From: Sinorhizobium sp. A49
GTDB lineage: Bacteria; Pseudomonadota; Alphaproteobacteria; Rhizobiales; Rhizobiaceae
Length of the DNA stretch: 64,000 nucleotides
Direction: 5' to 3'
Assembly (NCBI RefSeq): GCF_002002725.1
Contig: NZ_MUNW01000030.1
Span: 38,938-102,937 of the forward strand
In this document: positions 45,921-54,119 of the stretch, piece after piece
Numbering within the stretch: position 1 is the stretch's first letter
Layout of the letters: each line of letters begins with the position of its first letter
The notes under the pieces: generated by a model
The model's database searches: none
Told to the model about the DNA's origin: nothing
Seen by the model: the letters and a program-made list of their open reading frames with translations, nothing else
Position numbers and translations under genes: made by a program

Positions 45921-47354
45921 ATGACGACGACGCTCCCCTCTCCCGAACTGATCGCCTCCTTCATCGACATCGTCGGCAGCGCCAATGCGCTGACGAACCC
46001 GGCTGACCTTGCCCCCTATCTCGTCGAATCCCGCGGACTCTACAAGGGCACCACGCCCATGGTGCTTCGCCCCGGTTCGGTCGAGGAAGTGTCGCGCATC
46101 ATGAAGCTTGCCAGCGCAACCCGGACGGCGATCGTTCCTCAGGGCGGTAACACCGGCCACGTGGCGGGGCAGATCCCGCGCGAGGGCAAGGCCGACATCG
46201 TCCTGTCACTGCAGAGACTGAACCGGATTCGCGACATCGACCCCGTCGGCAACGTCATCGTTGCCGATGCCGGCTGTATCCTCGCCGATATTCAGAAGGC
46301 GGCCGACGACCACGATCGGCTGTTTCCGCTGTCGCTGGGGTCGGAAGGGTCGGCCCGCATCGGCGGCAACCTTTCGACCAATGCCGGCGGCACGGCGGTG
46401 CTTGCTTATGGCAACATGCGCCAGCTTTGCCTCGGGCTTGAGGTGGTGCTGCCGACCGGCGAGGTCTGGGACGGGCTGCGGCGGCTGAAGAAGGACAATA
46501 CCGGCTACGACCTGCGCGATCTGTTCATCGGCGCGGAAGGCACGCTCGGCGTGATCACCGGTGCCGTCCTCAGGATGTTTCCGAAGCCGCTTGGCCATCA
46601 GGTGGCCTTTGCCGGCGTCGGCAGCGTCGAGCATGCACTTGCCCTCTTCGACACGGCATCAAGCCTCTGCGGGGCGGCGCTCACCGGTTTCGAACTGATG
46701 CCGCGGCTCGGCGTCGAGTTCACTGCCAAGCATATCCCTGGCGTGCGCGATCCGATGGACACCGTTCACCCCTGGTACGCGCTCATCGACATCTCCACCT
46801 CCGATTCCGCCGAAAGTGCCGAGCGCATGGTGCATGAACTGCTTGAGCAGGGCATTGTCGCCGGCCTGGTCGAAAACGCAGTGATTGCCACGAGCGAGGA
46901 ACAGCGCAAGGCGCTTTGGCACATGCGCGAAAGCATGTCGCCGGCGCAGAAGCCGGAAGGCGGCTCGATCAAGCACGATGTTTCCGTTCCCGTTTCAAGC
47001 ATCCCTTCCTTCATGAAGGAAGCAGACGCCGCCGTCATGCGAGCGATGCCGGGAGCGCGCATCTGCTCCTTCGGCCATATGGGCGACGGCAACATTCACT
47101 ACAACATCTCGCAGCCCGTCGGTGCCGACAAACAGGCCTTTCTCGATCGCTGGCGGGAAATGAACGCCATCATTCATGGCATCGTCGCGAAATACAACGG
47201 CTCGATCTCGGCCGAACACGGCATCGGGCAATTGAAACGCGACGAACTCGTCGAGGTTCGCTCCCCGATCGAGATCGAGCTGATGCGCCGCATCAAGCAC
47301 GCCTTCGATCCGGCAGGCATCATGAACCCCGACAAGGTGTTGCGGGCGGACTGA
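45921..47354 (+). CDS. FAD-linked D-2-hydroxyacid dehydrogenase (FAD_binding_4 / FAD-oxidase_C)
   Basis: A 477-residue flavoprotein of the VAO family. The PCMH-type FAD domain has VPQGGNTGHVAGQIP (about 72-86) and GSEGSARIGGNLSTNAGGT (about 140-158). The C-terminal domain has the histidine motif GHMGDGNIHYNI (about 387-398) and SAEHGIGQLKRDEL (about 431-444). Relatives oxidise D-lactate, glycolate or D-2-hydroxyglutarate; this last-mentioned subgroup fits best by overall layout but is not proved. It is probably expressed with sua5. Confidence 0.9.
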   Translation: MTTTLPSPELIASFIDIVGSANALTNPADLAPYLVESRGLYKGTTPMVLRPGSVEEVSRIMKLASATRTAIVPQGGNTGHVAGQIPREGKADIVLSLQRLNRIRDIDPVGNVIVADAGCILADIQKAADDHDRLFPLSLGSEGSARIGGNLSTNAGGTAVLAYGNMRQLCLGLEVVLPTGEVWDGLRRLKKDNTGYDLRDLFIGAEGTLGVITGAVLRMFPKPLGHQVAFAGVGSVEHALALFDTASSLCGAALTGFELMPRLGVEFTAKHIPGVRDPMDTVHPWYALIDISTSDSAESAERMVHELLEQGIVAGLVENAVIATSEEQRKALWHMRESMSPAQKPEGGSIKHDVSVPVSSIPSFMKEADAAVMRAMPGARICSFGHMGDGNIHYNISQPVGADKQAFLDRWREMNAIIHGIVAKYNGSISAEHGIGQLKRDELVEVRSPIEIELMRRIKHAFDPAGIMNPDKVLRAD

Positions 47355-47365
47355 CGGCGCAGGGC

Positions 47366-49816
47366 TTACCGCCCGCCGGACCTCAACTGCGCGAGTGAAA
47401 ACAACGCATCGGCGCTGATGCCGCCGCCGCTGCCGCCGGTGAGGATGGCGAGCCCGGGAGAGACGTCGGTATTGTTTTCGACGTCGTACAACGCGGTGAA
47501 GCGTTGGAGCAGCTTTTCAAGCTTGTCCGGATCCTGGAGATCCTTGATATCCATCGTGCGCTCGATGTAGGCGGCCTGCATCTCGATCTTGGCGCTCGCC
47601 ATGCCTTCGGGCATGCTGTAGGCGGTGCGGACGACCTGCATCAACGCGTTGTCGGCGAGCAGATCGTAGGGTGTGGTGATTTCCGATGCCTTGCGCTTGA
47701 AATAGAGCGCCAGGCGAACACCGGCATTGTCCGCGCCTTCGTTCTCCTCGAGCGTCTGGTTGAGGTAAAGATCGATGGTGGTGATCAGACCGCGCCGGGT
47801 CTGTATCTGTCCGGCCTCACCGCTGACGATCTTTCCGTCCTTGTCGAAATTGAAGGCGGACACGATCTCGCGATACTTCAAGCCGTTCGGATCGGTGTTG
47901 ATAAAGCTCTTGCGATCGTCGAGGTCGGACGCGAACATCTGCTTGAGGTAGTCGGTGTTGACGCCTTCAGGATCGATGCCGGCGCCGATGAGCACGATAT
48001 CGACGAGCCGCTTCTCCTTCAGAAAATCGTCGAGCGTCTCGACCTTCTGGATCTGCGTCGTATAGTACTTGCTTTCCTCTTCAGCCTTCGTCTTGGCGGT
48101 TTTCTTTTCTTCCTCGGTGCCAAAACGCGACTTCTCGACGATGTAGGCCTTGGCCATATTGACGATGTCGGCCTCGTTCTGCGCCAGCTTCGGCGCGCCG
48201 AGCGTGCCGTCGGGGTTGAAATTGAACGCCTTCACCAGCTTGGTGTACCGCTCGTCCCGCAGGGAATTGGCGTAGCTTGTCGGATTGTTGAGATCGCTTG
48301 TCAGAATCTGCTTGAGCCTGCGCGGCGTCAGATCCTCTTTTTCAAGACCAAACGCGCTCAGCACGAACGACCGCAATTCGCTGTTGCCAATGAGATCATC
48401 GACCGTTTTCAGCGTCTTGATCTGCAGTTTGTACCGGCCGATCTTGGACTCGTCGTCTTCATCGTCAGCGTCGTTGTAATGGACCATGTAGCCGTCGGTC
48501 GTCGTCTTGGTCTGCGCCGCCGTCTGCGGCTTGGTGTCCGCCGGCAATGTGCCGTCGGGTTTGAAATTGAACGCGGCAAGCAGAGCCTTGTAGGCCTTGT
48601 TGTATTCACCACCGAACTTGTTCACGTAGCTGTTCGGATCGTTGATGTCGCTGGTGAGAATGTTCTCGATCGTCGCGCCGACGGCTGTCGCAGGCAGCCC
48701 GAAGGCCGTTCTGACATAGTTGAGCATGCGCGTATCGGCCACGAGTTCGGCCACCGTGGTGATCGAACCTATCTTCTGCTCGAAGTAATCCCTGTTGAGC
48801 ACGGCGCCGGACGGCGTCAGACGCGGGCTGCTGAAGATGTAAGCCTCATTCAGCATCTTCTTTTTTTCTTCGGTGATCGCCTTGCCGCCCGCCGGCACAC
48901 TGCCATCGGGCTCGAAGTTGAACGCGGCGTTCAACTGGCGATACGAATCGAGCATGCTGATCTGGCGCGTCAACAGGCCCACTTCAGTCGAAAGCTGCGA
49001 AGCCAGTGCATTCGACTGATCGCCGCGTGGCGGTAGTTTGGTGTTGAGATCGGCGACAATGGCGTTCTTGGCATCGATCTGCGCCTGGATCGCCGGCTTG
49101 TCGGCCTCCGCAGCCGCGGCGAGCTGTGCTGTCAGCGTGCTGATGTCTTTTACGGCAGTTTCGCGCGTCTCCAGATCGGTCAGCGTCTTGGTGGCTTCGG
49201 TGCGCCGCGTCTGCGCCGCGGTCTGGGAGTTGGCGAGATCCGCCGGCTCGCTGGTCAAAGCGTACCGCACCTGATCATAGGAATAGTTGCGCTTGTCGAT
49301 GTTGAAGATTCCGAAGGCATAGGAACGCAAACGTTCATTTCCAAGGAATTGATCGACGTTGCTGACAAGGTCCATCGCCGCATTGAAATAGGCGTTGTCT
49401 CCTTTGAGAACAGTGTCGAGATTGGAGACACGTTCGTTGTAGAGACCGATCAGCGCGTCCTGCTGCGCCGTCGTCTGTGCGCTGGCCGACGATGTGCTGA
49501 AGTTGAACGCCTCGGCAAAGTTGCGGTAGCGCTCATCAGTCAGGCGGTTGGCAAAGCTGTCCTTATCCTTGAGATCGCTTTCGAGCACCTGGCGCATGAA
49601 GGCCTTGGCATAGGCCATATCCTCGAGGCCATGCGCCTTCATGGCATAGGCATAGAGACGATAGTCGTCGAGGAACGCGTCGACCGTTTTCACGTTGCCG
49701 ATATTTTCCTTGTAGTACTGGGCCTCGCGCGCGACCAGCGGCTGGTCGGCCACGCGATTGAGACTGGTTCTCAAATCGCTCGTGATCCGGCTGTAGTTGA
49801 GATAGGTCGAAACCAT
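47366..49816 (-). CDS. Large DUF1217-repeat protein
   Basis: An 816-residue protein built of about six tandem units of 110-150 residues. Each unit has a segment like FLGNERLRSYAFGIF or LVADTRMLNYVRTAFGL, then LTSDLNNPTSYAN and AFNF(x)PDG. The pattern matches DUF1217 proteins, which in rhizobia are often encoded in flagellar gene clusters. There is no signal peptide, and charged helical linkers (EEEKKTAKTKAEEE) separate the units. No flagellar gene is in the window. The ATG at 49816 begins the first unit; the ORF continues upstream without similarity. A flagellar or export-associated role is inference. Confidence 0.8.
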   Translation of the reverse strand: MVSTYLNYSRITSDLRTSLNRVADQPLVAREAQYYKENIGNVKTVDAFLDDYRLYAYAMKAHGLEDMAYAKAFMRQVLESDLKDKDSFANRLTDERYRNFAEAFNFSTSSASAQTTAQQDALIGLYNERVSNLDTVLKGDNAYFNAAMDLVSNVDQFLGNERLRSYAFGIFNIDKRNYSYDQVRYALTSEPADLANSQTAAQTRRTEATKTLTDLETRETAVKDISTLTAQLAAAAEADKPAIQAQIDAKNAIVADLNTKLPPRGDQSNALASQLSTEVGLLTRQISMLDSYRQLNAAFNFEPDGSVPAGGKAITEEKKKMLNEAYIFSSPRLTPSGAVLNRDYFEQKIGSITTVAELVADTRMLNYVRTAFGLPATAVGATIENILTSDINDPNSYVNKFGGEYNKAYKALLAAFNFKPDGTLPADTKPQTAAQTKTTTDGYMVHYNDADDEDDESKIGRYKLQIKTLKTVDDLIGNSELRSFVLSAFGLEKEDLTPRRLKQILTSDLNNPTSYANSLRDERYTKLVKAFNFNPDGTLGAPKLAQNEADIVNMAKAYIVEKSRFGTEEEKKTAKTKAEEESKYYTTQIQKVETLDDFLKEKRLVDIVLIGAGIDPEGVNTDYLKQMFASDLDDRKSFINTDPNGLKYREIVSAFNFDKDGKIVSGEAGQIQTRRGLITTIDLYLNQTLEENEGADNAGVRLALYFKRKASEITTPYDLLADNALMQVVRTAYSMPEGMASAKIEMQAAYIERTMDIKDLQDPDKLEKLLQRFTALYDVENNTDVSPGLAILTGGSGGGISADALFSLAQLRSGGR

Positions 49817-50141
49817 GCCTGCTGCCCCGTCGCTTAACTCAAGGGGCGGGTCACACCCTCCCCCGAAACAGAATTCTGACACGGCATGATTGCACGACAG
49901 GCTTGTGTGTGGCTTTTCGCCCGGCCTCGGCAACGATACGACAAATGCCGATGACCCTGTTGACGAAACAGAAACCTTGGCCGGTCGGCTTTTGCTAACC
50001 ATCGAAAAACGCAAAGTTTTCTTAACCGCGATTTTTAAGTCGGTCGGAAGGGGGGCCGCCTATTCTCCAGCCCATAGAGGACGAAAAGTCCCGAAGAGAA
50101 GACCGGAAATCGGCTCTCAAGGAAAAACAAGGGCGATTGAA
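49817..50141. other. Divergent intergenic region (325 bp)
   Basis: Between the DUF1217-repeat gene and the DUF6101-like gene. CTTAACCGCGATTTTTAAG at 50022-50040 is an A/T-rich inverted-repeat-like stretch, likely part of a promoter or operator. AAGGG near 50129 serves the rightward gene. No known RNA motif is seen. Confidence 0.4.
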
Positions 50142-50708
50142 ATGCGCAATACACTCTCTCAACCCGCATGGGTCGAAAATACGCTCCGGCTCGATCCGAA
50201 GCGTTTTCCTCAGCAGGCAAGCTACGTCCTGCGTGGCCACTCGGGCAATGTCACGATCAGCCTGGACGAGCGTGGCGCGGTTCTGCGCAAGGTGCTACCA
50301 TCAAGCGGCCTGCCGCTTTCGATCGCACTGCCGGCGCGGGCATTCAAAGGGGTCGCGGCACGCGCGATCGACCACGGCGACGGAGACGTTACAGTGACGC
50401 TTGAACTTCATCATGACGATCCGGACCTTTGCGTTCCGTTGCTCGTCGCACATGATCTTTCCGACATAGCTGCCGATTGGCGCGCCTGGGCAGAAGCCTA
50501 TCGCATCCCGATGCTGATGGTCGAAGCCGATGGTGTGGCCCGCGCTTTGGAAGAGCATCTCGGCGACGTGCGCACCGCGCCGATCAAGCCGCGACGCCGC
50601 CATTCCTTCTTCGCCGACCGCCGGCCACGGTTCCTGGTGCGCCGCTCCACCGGCCGGCTTGGCGTTGCGATGAAAATCGACGGGCGAGAAATCATCGCCC
50701 GCAGCTAA
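50142..50708 (+). CDS. Conserved hypothetical protein (DUF6101-like)
   Basis: A 188-residue soluble protein. It starts with LRLDPKRFPQQASYVL, has a beta-rich core (SGNVTISLDERGAVLRK; DVTVTLELHHDDPDLCVPLLVAHD), and ends in a very basic segment (KPRRRHSFFADRRPRFLVRRS) followed by DGREIIARS. I recall such proteins as DUF6101 in rhizobia, without assigned function. The basic tail could bind nucleic acid or acidic lipids. The ATG at 50142 follows AAGGG. A terminator follows. Confidence 0.75.
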   Translation: MRNTLSQPAWVENTLRLDPKRFPQQASYVLRGHSGNVTISLDERGAVLRKVLPSSGLPLSIALPARAFKGVAARAIDHGDGDVTVTLELHHDDPDLCVPLLVAHDLSDIAADWRAWAEAYRIPMLMVEADGVARALEEHLGDVRTAPIKPRRRHSFFADRRPRFLVRRSTGRLGVAMKIDGREIIARS

Positions 50709-50731
50709 GTGTTCCCGAATTCCTCCAGTGC

Positions 50732-50765
50732 AAAAACCGGTCGTTCCCTGCGGCCGGTTTTTGTT
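50732..50765 (+). terminator. Intrinsic terminator of the DUF6101-like gene
   Basis: AAAAACCGG - loop - CCGGTTTTTGTTT, 24 bases after the stop, with an A run before and a T run after the stem. Confidence 0.9.
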
Positions 50766-50776
50766 TGCGGCCTACT

Positions 50777-50876
50777 GCATGTTTCCTTGGATCTCATTCA
50801 ATCAAAGGATAAAAACGTAAAGCAATTCAAAGTGCTGCAGCGACCCTTGCGCGCCTGATAAGACGCGCAGCGCTAT
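50777..50876. repeat. Structured intergenic repeat, copy C (two modules)
   Basis: Module 1 is CCTTGGAT...ATCAAAGG. Module 2 is GCGCGcctgataagaCGCGC within AGCG/CGCT. The order, spacing and the shared AGCAAATT/AGCAATTC and CAGCG words match copy A at 11861. Confidence 0.65.
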
Positions 50877-50987
50877 CGGTCAAAACGTCCACCATAAAAA
50901 CCAAGATGTTCCTTCGGAAACAGCCGCCTCGCCTTCTTCATGCCATATCGGGCCCATAGCCAAGGTCACGAGCGAAGGAGATACCCG

Positions 50988-51092
50988 ATGCGCAAGCACA
51001 TCGCCGCCACCATTGACGCAATCGTTGCAGTTCTCCGCGCGCGCGCAGAGGCGAAGAAGCGCAAGGCTGCCAGCGCGATCAGCTGGGGCTGA
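50988..51092 (+). CDS. Small ORF of 34 codons with a strong ribosome-binding site
   Basis: ATG at 50988 is preceded by AAGGAGAT at ideal spacing. The product starts MRKHIAATIDAIVAVLRARA, continues with a Lys/Arg-rich helix (EAKKRKAASA) and ends ISWG. It is predicted to be an amphipathic, strongly basic helix. An intrinsic terminator follows at 51165. The start resembles small rhizobial proteins of the DUF1127 kind, but their C-terminal arginine-rich motif is missing. Function unknown; it could be expressed from its own promoter near 50900. Confidence 0.55.
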   Translation: MRKHIAATIDAIVAVLRARAEAKKRKAASAISWG

Positions 51093-51164
51093 GCGCTTCG
51101 GCTCCCGCCGATCTCTCGGGAAAGCACCGAGGACATGTCTCAAACATTTCGGACAGACCGCAGG

Positions 51165-51190
51165 ATCCTCCGCCAAGACGGAGGATTTTT
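51165..51190. terminator. Intrinsic terminator after the small ORF
   Basis: ATCCTCCG - CCAAGA - CGGAGGAT followed by TTTT. It lies 72 bases after the small ORF stop, and its T run touches the stop of the convergent ubiA gene. Confidence 0.85.
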
Positions 51191-52149
51191 CATATGGCGC
51201 GGACGAGCAGAGCCGCCACGAGCCCGACGAAGATGATCAGTCCCACAACACCGTTGAACTTGAACAATGCGAGGCATTGCGCCGGGTCGTGAATGTTCAG
51301 CACCAGGATCTGATAGATCAGAAGCACGGCAGCGACGACCAAACCGAGATAGGCAAACAGCCCGGCGCCTGCCGCGAGAAATGACAACAGCATCAGCATG
51401 ATCGCTAGGCCGTAGAGCCCGATCAGCCAGGGGCGCGGGTTGTCGCCGAAGCGGCGCGCGGTCGACCGCACGCCGATCAGTTCGTCATCTTCCCTGTCCT
51501 GGTAGGCGTAGATCGTGTCGTAACCGATCGTCCAGGCGATCGCTGCGCCATAGAGCAGCACCGGCGCCAGCGAAAGCGTTGCGAACTCCGCCGTCCAGCC
51601 CATGATCGCACCCCAGGAAAATGCAAGGCCGAGGAAGAACTGCGGCCAGTCGGTGAAGCGCTTGGCAAAGGGATAGATTGCCACAAGTCCAAGCGACAGA
51701 ATGCCGAGCGAAATGCTGAAGGCATTGAACTGCAGCAGGATCACCAGCCCCACGAGCGCCTGAAGCACCATGAAGGCCTTTGCCTGAAAGCGGGAGACCC
51801 GACCGGATGGCAATGGCCGCGAACGTGTGCGCGCCACTTCCATGTCGATGTCGTGGTCGATGATGTCATTGAAGGTGCAGCCAGCCCCGCGCATGGCGAT
51901 GGCGCCGGCGATGAAGAGGAAGCAATGAAAAACGAACCGACCGGCCGAGAACTGCCCGGTTGCCGCCGCCGCGCCCGAGGCCAGGGCGACCGACCACAGG
52001 CATGGCCACATCAGCAATTGCCAGCCTATCGGACGGTCCCAGCGAGCAAGTTGCGCATAGGGCCAGAGCGCGCGCGGCAACGCGCGATAGACCCAGTTGT
52101 TCGACGGCGCGTCGTGGACGCGCCCGGAATCGGCGGAGGACGTGTTCAT
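51190..52149 (-). CDS. ubiA: 4-hydroxybenzoate polyprenyltransferase
   Basis: Attaches the polyprenyl tail to 4-hydroxybenzoate in ubiquinone synthesis, in the inner membrane. The 319-residue protein has about eight or nine hydrophobic helices and both Asp-rich prenyl-diphosphate motifs: NDIIDHDIDMEVARTRSRPLPSG (about 94-116) and YQDREDDELIGVRSTA (about 211-226). The ATG at 52149 is preferred over a start 6 codons upstream. It is a monocistronic unit. Confidence 0.95.
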   Translation of the reverse strand: MNTSSADSGRVHDAPSNNWVYRALPRALWPYAQLARWDRPIGWQLLMWPCLWSVALASGAAAATGQFSAGRFVFHCFLFIAGAIAMRGAGCTFNDIIDHDIDMEVARTRSRPLPSGRVSRFQAKAFMVLQALVGLVILLQFNAFSISLGILSLGLVAIYPFAKRFTDWPQFFLGLAFSWGAIMGWTAEFATLSLAPVLLYGAAIAWTIGYDTIYAYQDREDDELIGVRSTARRFGDNPRPWLIGLYGLAIMLMLLSFLAAGAGLFAYLGLVVAAVLLIYQILVLNIHDPAQCLALFKFNGVVGLIIFVGLVAALLVRAI

Positions 52150-52224
52150 GCCCCTGTTTGACGCCACGCGCCGGGACGGTCAAGCGGTTCGATGCCGCAC
52201 CGTCCCGAAGCGAAGTGGCGCCGG

Positions 52225-53031
52225 TCAGTGAAGCGTGAAGTCGAAGCGATAGGTGGCCGACAGGCCGACGAGGACCTGGTTGCGGCTGCCGCGTTCGCGC
52301 ACGAGGCTGGAGTCGGCGGCGGAACCCAACAGACGGCGATATTCGGCATAGGCACCGGTTTCGAGTTTCTCGGTTGCCTGCCAGTTGATCGCCGCACCGA
52401 CACCGGCGGAATGAATGCCGCCATGCGGACTGTAGGTGCTGAGACCTGACGCTGCCGATTCAGCATCGTTCACGCCGTAATAGGCGCCGAAATAGTCGCT
52501 GGTGGCGGCCGTCATCCGCGGACCTGCGGAAATGCGGACATTGCTGCTGATGTCGGTAAAGGCATCCGCGGTGACATCGGCGACGATGCCGTGATGGCTC
52601 CGGATACCCTGGCGGACTTCCGCGCGCACGCGCAGCCAGTCGGCCGGATACACTTCGGCGAAACCGCCGAGCTCCCCGCCGAACTTGACCGGGGCTAACC
52701 CATTAAGATCGCTGGATGTGCCTGAATCGCGTTCGAAGATCAGCTTGCCTGCCACACCGGCGCGGAACCCGCCTTGATCGAGCAGTGCATAGGACATGTT
52801 GTCGTTGCGCGAGGAGAAGCGAACGGTGCTGCCGGCCTTGCCGAGCGATACCAGCGGTGCGGCCTGGAACATGCGCTTGGAGGCGCCTTCATACTTCGGG
52901 CCGAGAAAGCCGGTTGCACCGACCTTCAAGTACCAGTCGCCGGACCAGAAATACTGGCCGTCACCAGCCGAGGCGGTGCCTGCGGACAACAAAAGGGTTC
53001 CAGAAAGGAGGAAAAAAGAACGGATACGCAA
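52225..53031 (-). CDS. MipA/OmpV-family outer-membrane protein
   Basis: A 268-residue outer-membrane beta-barrel candidate. A signal peptide (RIRSFFLLSGTLLLSAGTAS, cut before AGDG) is followed by alternating hydrophobic strands (WYLKVGATGFLGPKYEGA; FGGELGGFAEVYPADWLRVRAEVRQG) and a C-terminal strand with an aromatic residue near the end (VGLSATYRFDFTLH). The start seems to be TTG at 53031, with GGAG 8 bases upstream; no ATG precedes the signal peptide. MipA anchors peptidoglycan enzymes in E. coli, while OmpV types transport or bind small ligands. Confidence 0.8.
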   Translation of the reverse strand: MRIRSFFLLSGTLLLSAGTASAGDGQYFWSGDWYLKVGATGFLGPKYEGASKRMFQAAPLVSLGKAGSTVRFSSRNDNMSYALLDQGGFRAGVAGKLIFERDSGTSSDLNGLAPVKFGGELGGFAEVYPADWLRVRAEVRQGIRSHHGIVADVTADAFTDISSNVRISAGPRMTAATSDYFGAYYGVNDAESAASGLSTYSPHGGIHSAGVGAAINWQATEKLETGAYAEYRRLLGSAADSSLVRERGSRNQVLVGLSATYRFDFTLH

Positions 53032-53195
53032 GGAACAACTCCGGAAGAATCATTCGCCGGGGCGAAGTTTGAACCGTGCCCCATGCGCCGGGCAGTGGCG
53101 CAATCTGAATGGGCACGGGGGCGACTTATTGCCCCTTGTTCCTACGATTCCGTTAACCAGGTCAATTCAGCTCCCGTTTCCCATGATGGCCGCAG

Positions 53196-54011
53196 CTACC
53201 GCCCCTGGTACATTTTCAGATAGTGGCTTGGGGCGCTCCCAAGCATGCGCCGAAACATTGTGGTGAAGGCACCGACGTTCTCGTAGCCGGCATCGAGCGC
53301 AACGTTGGTGATCGGTTCGCCGTCAGCCAGCCGCGGCAGCGATGCGAAAATGCAGGCCTGCTGGCGCCAGGTGACGAAGCTGACGCCTGTCTCGTTGCGG
53401 AACATCCGCGTGAATGTCCGCCGGCTCAAACCCAGGCGATCGGCCCATTGGTCGATGTTCGCAGTCGCCGATGGCGCGTCCAGGAATTGTCGGCAGAGAA
53501 GCGCCAGCTTCTGCTCTCGCGGAAACGGCAGGCCGAGCGGCCGTTCATGCAGAAGAGAGATCTCTTCGAGAAGAAGATCCATGATCAGTTGCTCCCGCCG
53601 CTCGGACATGGTCTCGCTCTCAACGCTGACCAAGGCATCGACCAGGCTGCCCGCAAGCGGCGTGATCTCCATGACCATCGGCCGCTCGGCACGCAGCAGC
53701 GACGGCGCGAAATAGATCGAGTGCATGCGCACATCGCTGATCATCTCGGTCGAATGCTCAACGCCGGCCGGGATCAAAAGCGCGTGTCCCGGTGGAACGA
53801 GCCAACGCCCGTGGGCGGTGCTCACAAGGACGACACCCTGGCGCGCCCACCACAATTGCGTGCGGGTATGGCTGTGCAGCGGAACGGTCAGGCCGGCACC
53901 GTAATCGCGGCCAAGGGCGAGCACGGCCGAGTTTCCGGCCTCGATCCAGTCCAGGTTCCGGAAATGGTCGGCGTCGGGCAGTTCGGGCAGGTTTACTCGA
54001 TGGATCGGCAT
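53196..54011 (-). CDS. AraC-family transcriptional regulator with N-terminal cupin
   Basis: A 271-residue one-component regulator. The N-terminal cupin (HSHTRTQLWWARQG, about 45-58, then PPGHALLIPAGVEHS) is the presumed ligand sensor. The two C-terminal helix-turn-helix motifs are in WADRLGLSRRTFTRMFRNETG (about 187-207) and NVALDAGYENVGAFTTMFRRMLGSAPSHY (about 233-261). It is divergent from an MFS exporter gene (108 bases apart) and probably controls it. The ATG at 54011 is likely; an alternative ATG lies at 54041. Confidence 0.88.
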   Translation of the reverse strand: MPIHRVNLPELPDADHFRNLDWIEAGNSAVLALGRDYGAGLTVPLHSHTRTQLWWARQGVVLVSTAHGRWLVPPGHALLIPAGVEHSTEMISDVRMHSIYFAPSLLRAERPMVMEITPLAGSLVDALVSVESETMSERREQLIMDLLLEEISLLHERPLGLPFPREQKLALLCRQFLDAPSATANIDQWADRLGLSRRTFTRMFRNETGVSFVTWRQQACIFASLPRLADGEPITNVALDAGYENVGAFTTMFRRMLGSAPSHYLKMYQGR

Positions 54012-54119
54012 TGGCCCACTCGCGAAAGAACTCGACCACATCACAAAAGCAGGCCATGGGCAAGATCAGTAGAGATATCCGTCGCCGCACACAACCATCG
54101 AGACGGCAAGGAAACATCC

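Noticed and set aside
53223..54119. N-terminal extension of the MFS transporter running through the araC gene
   Set aside because: It is antisense to a clear AraC regulator; the transporter begins at ATG 54120 with AAGGAA.
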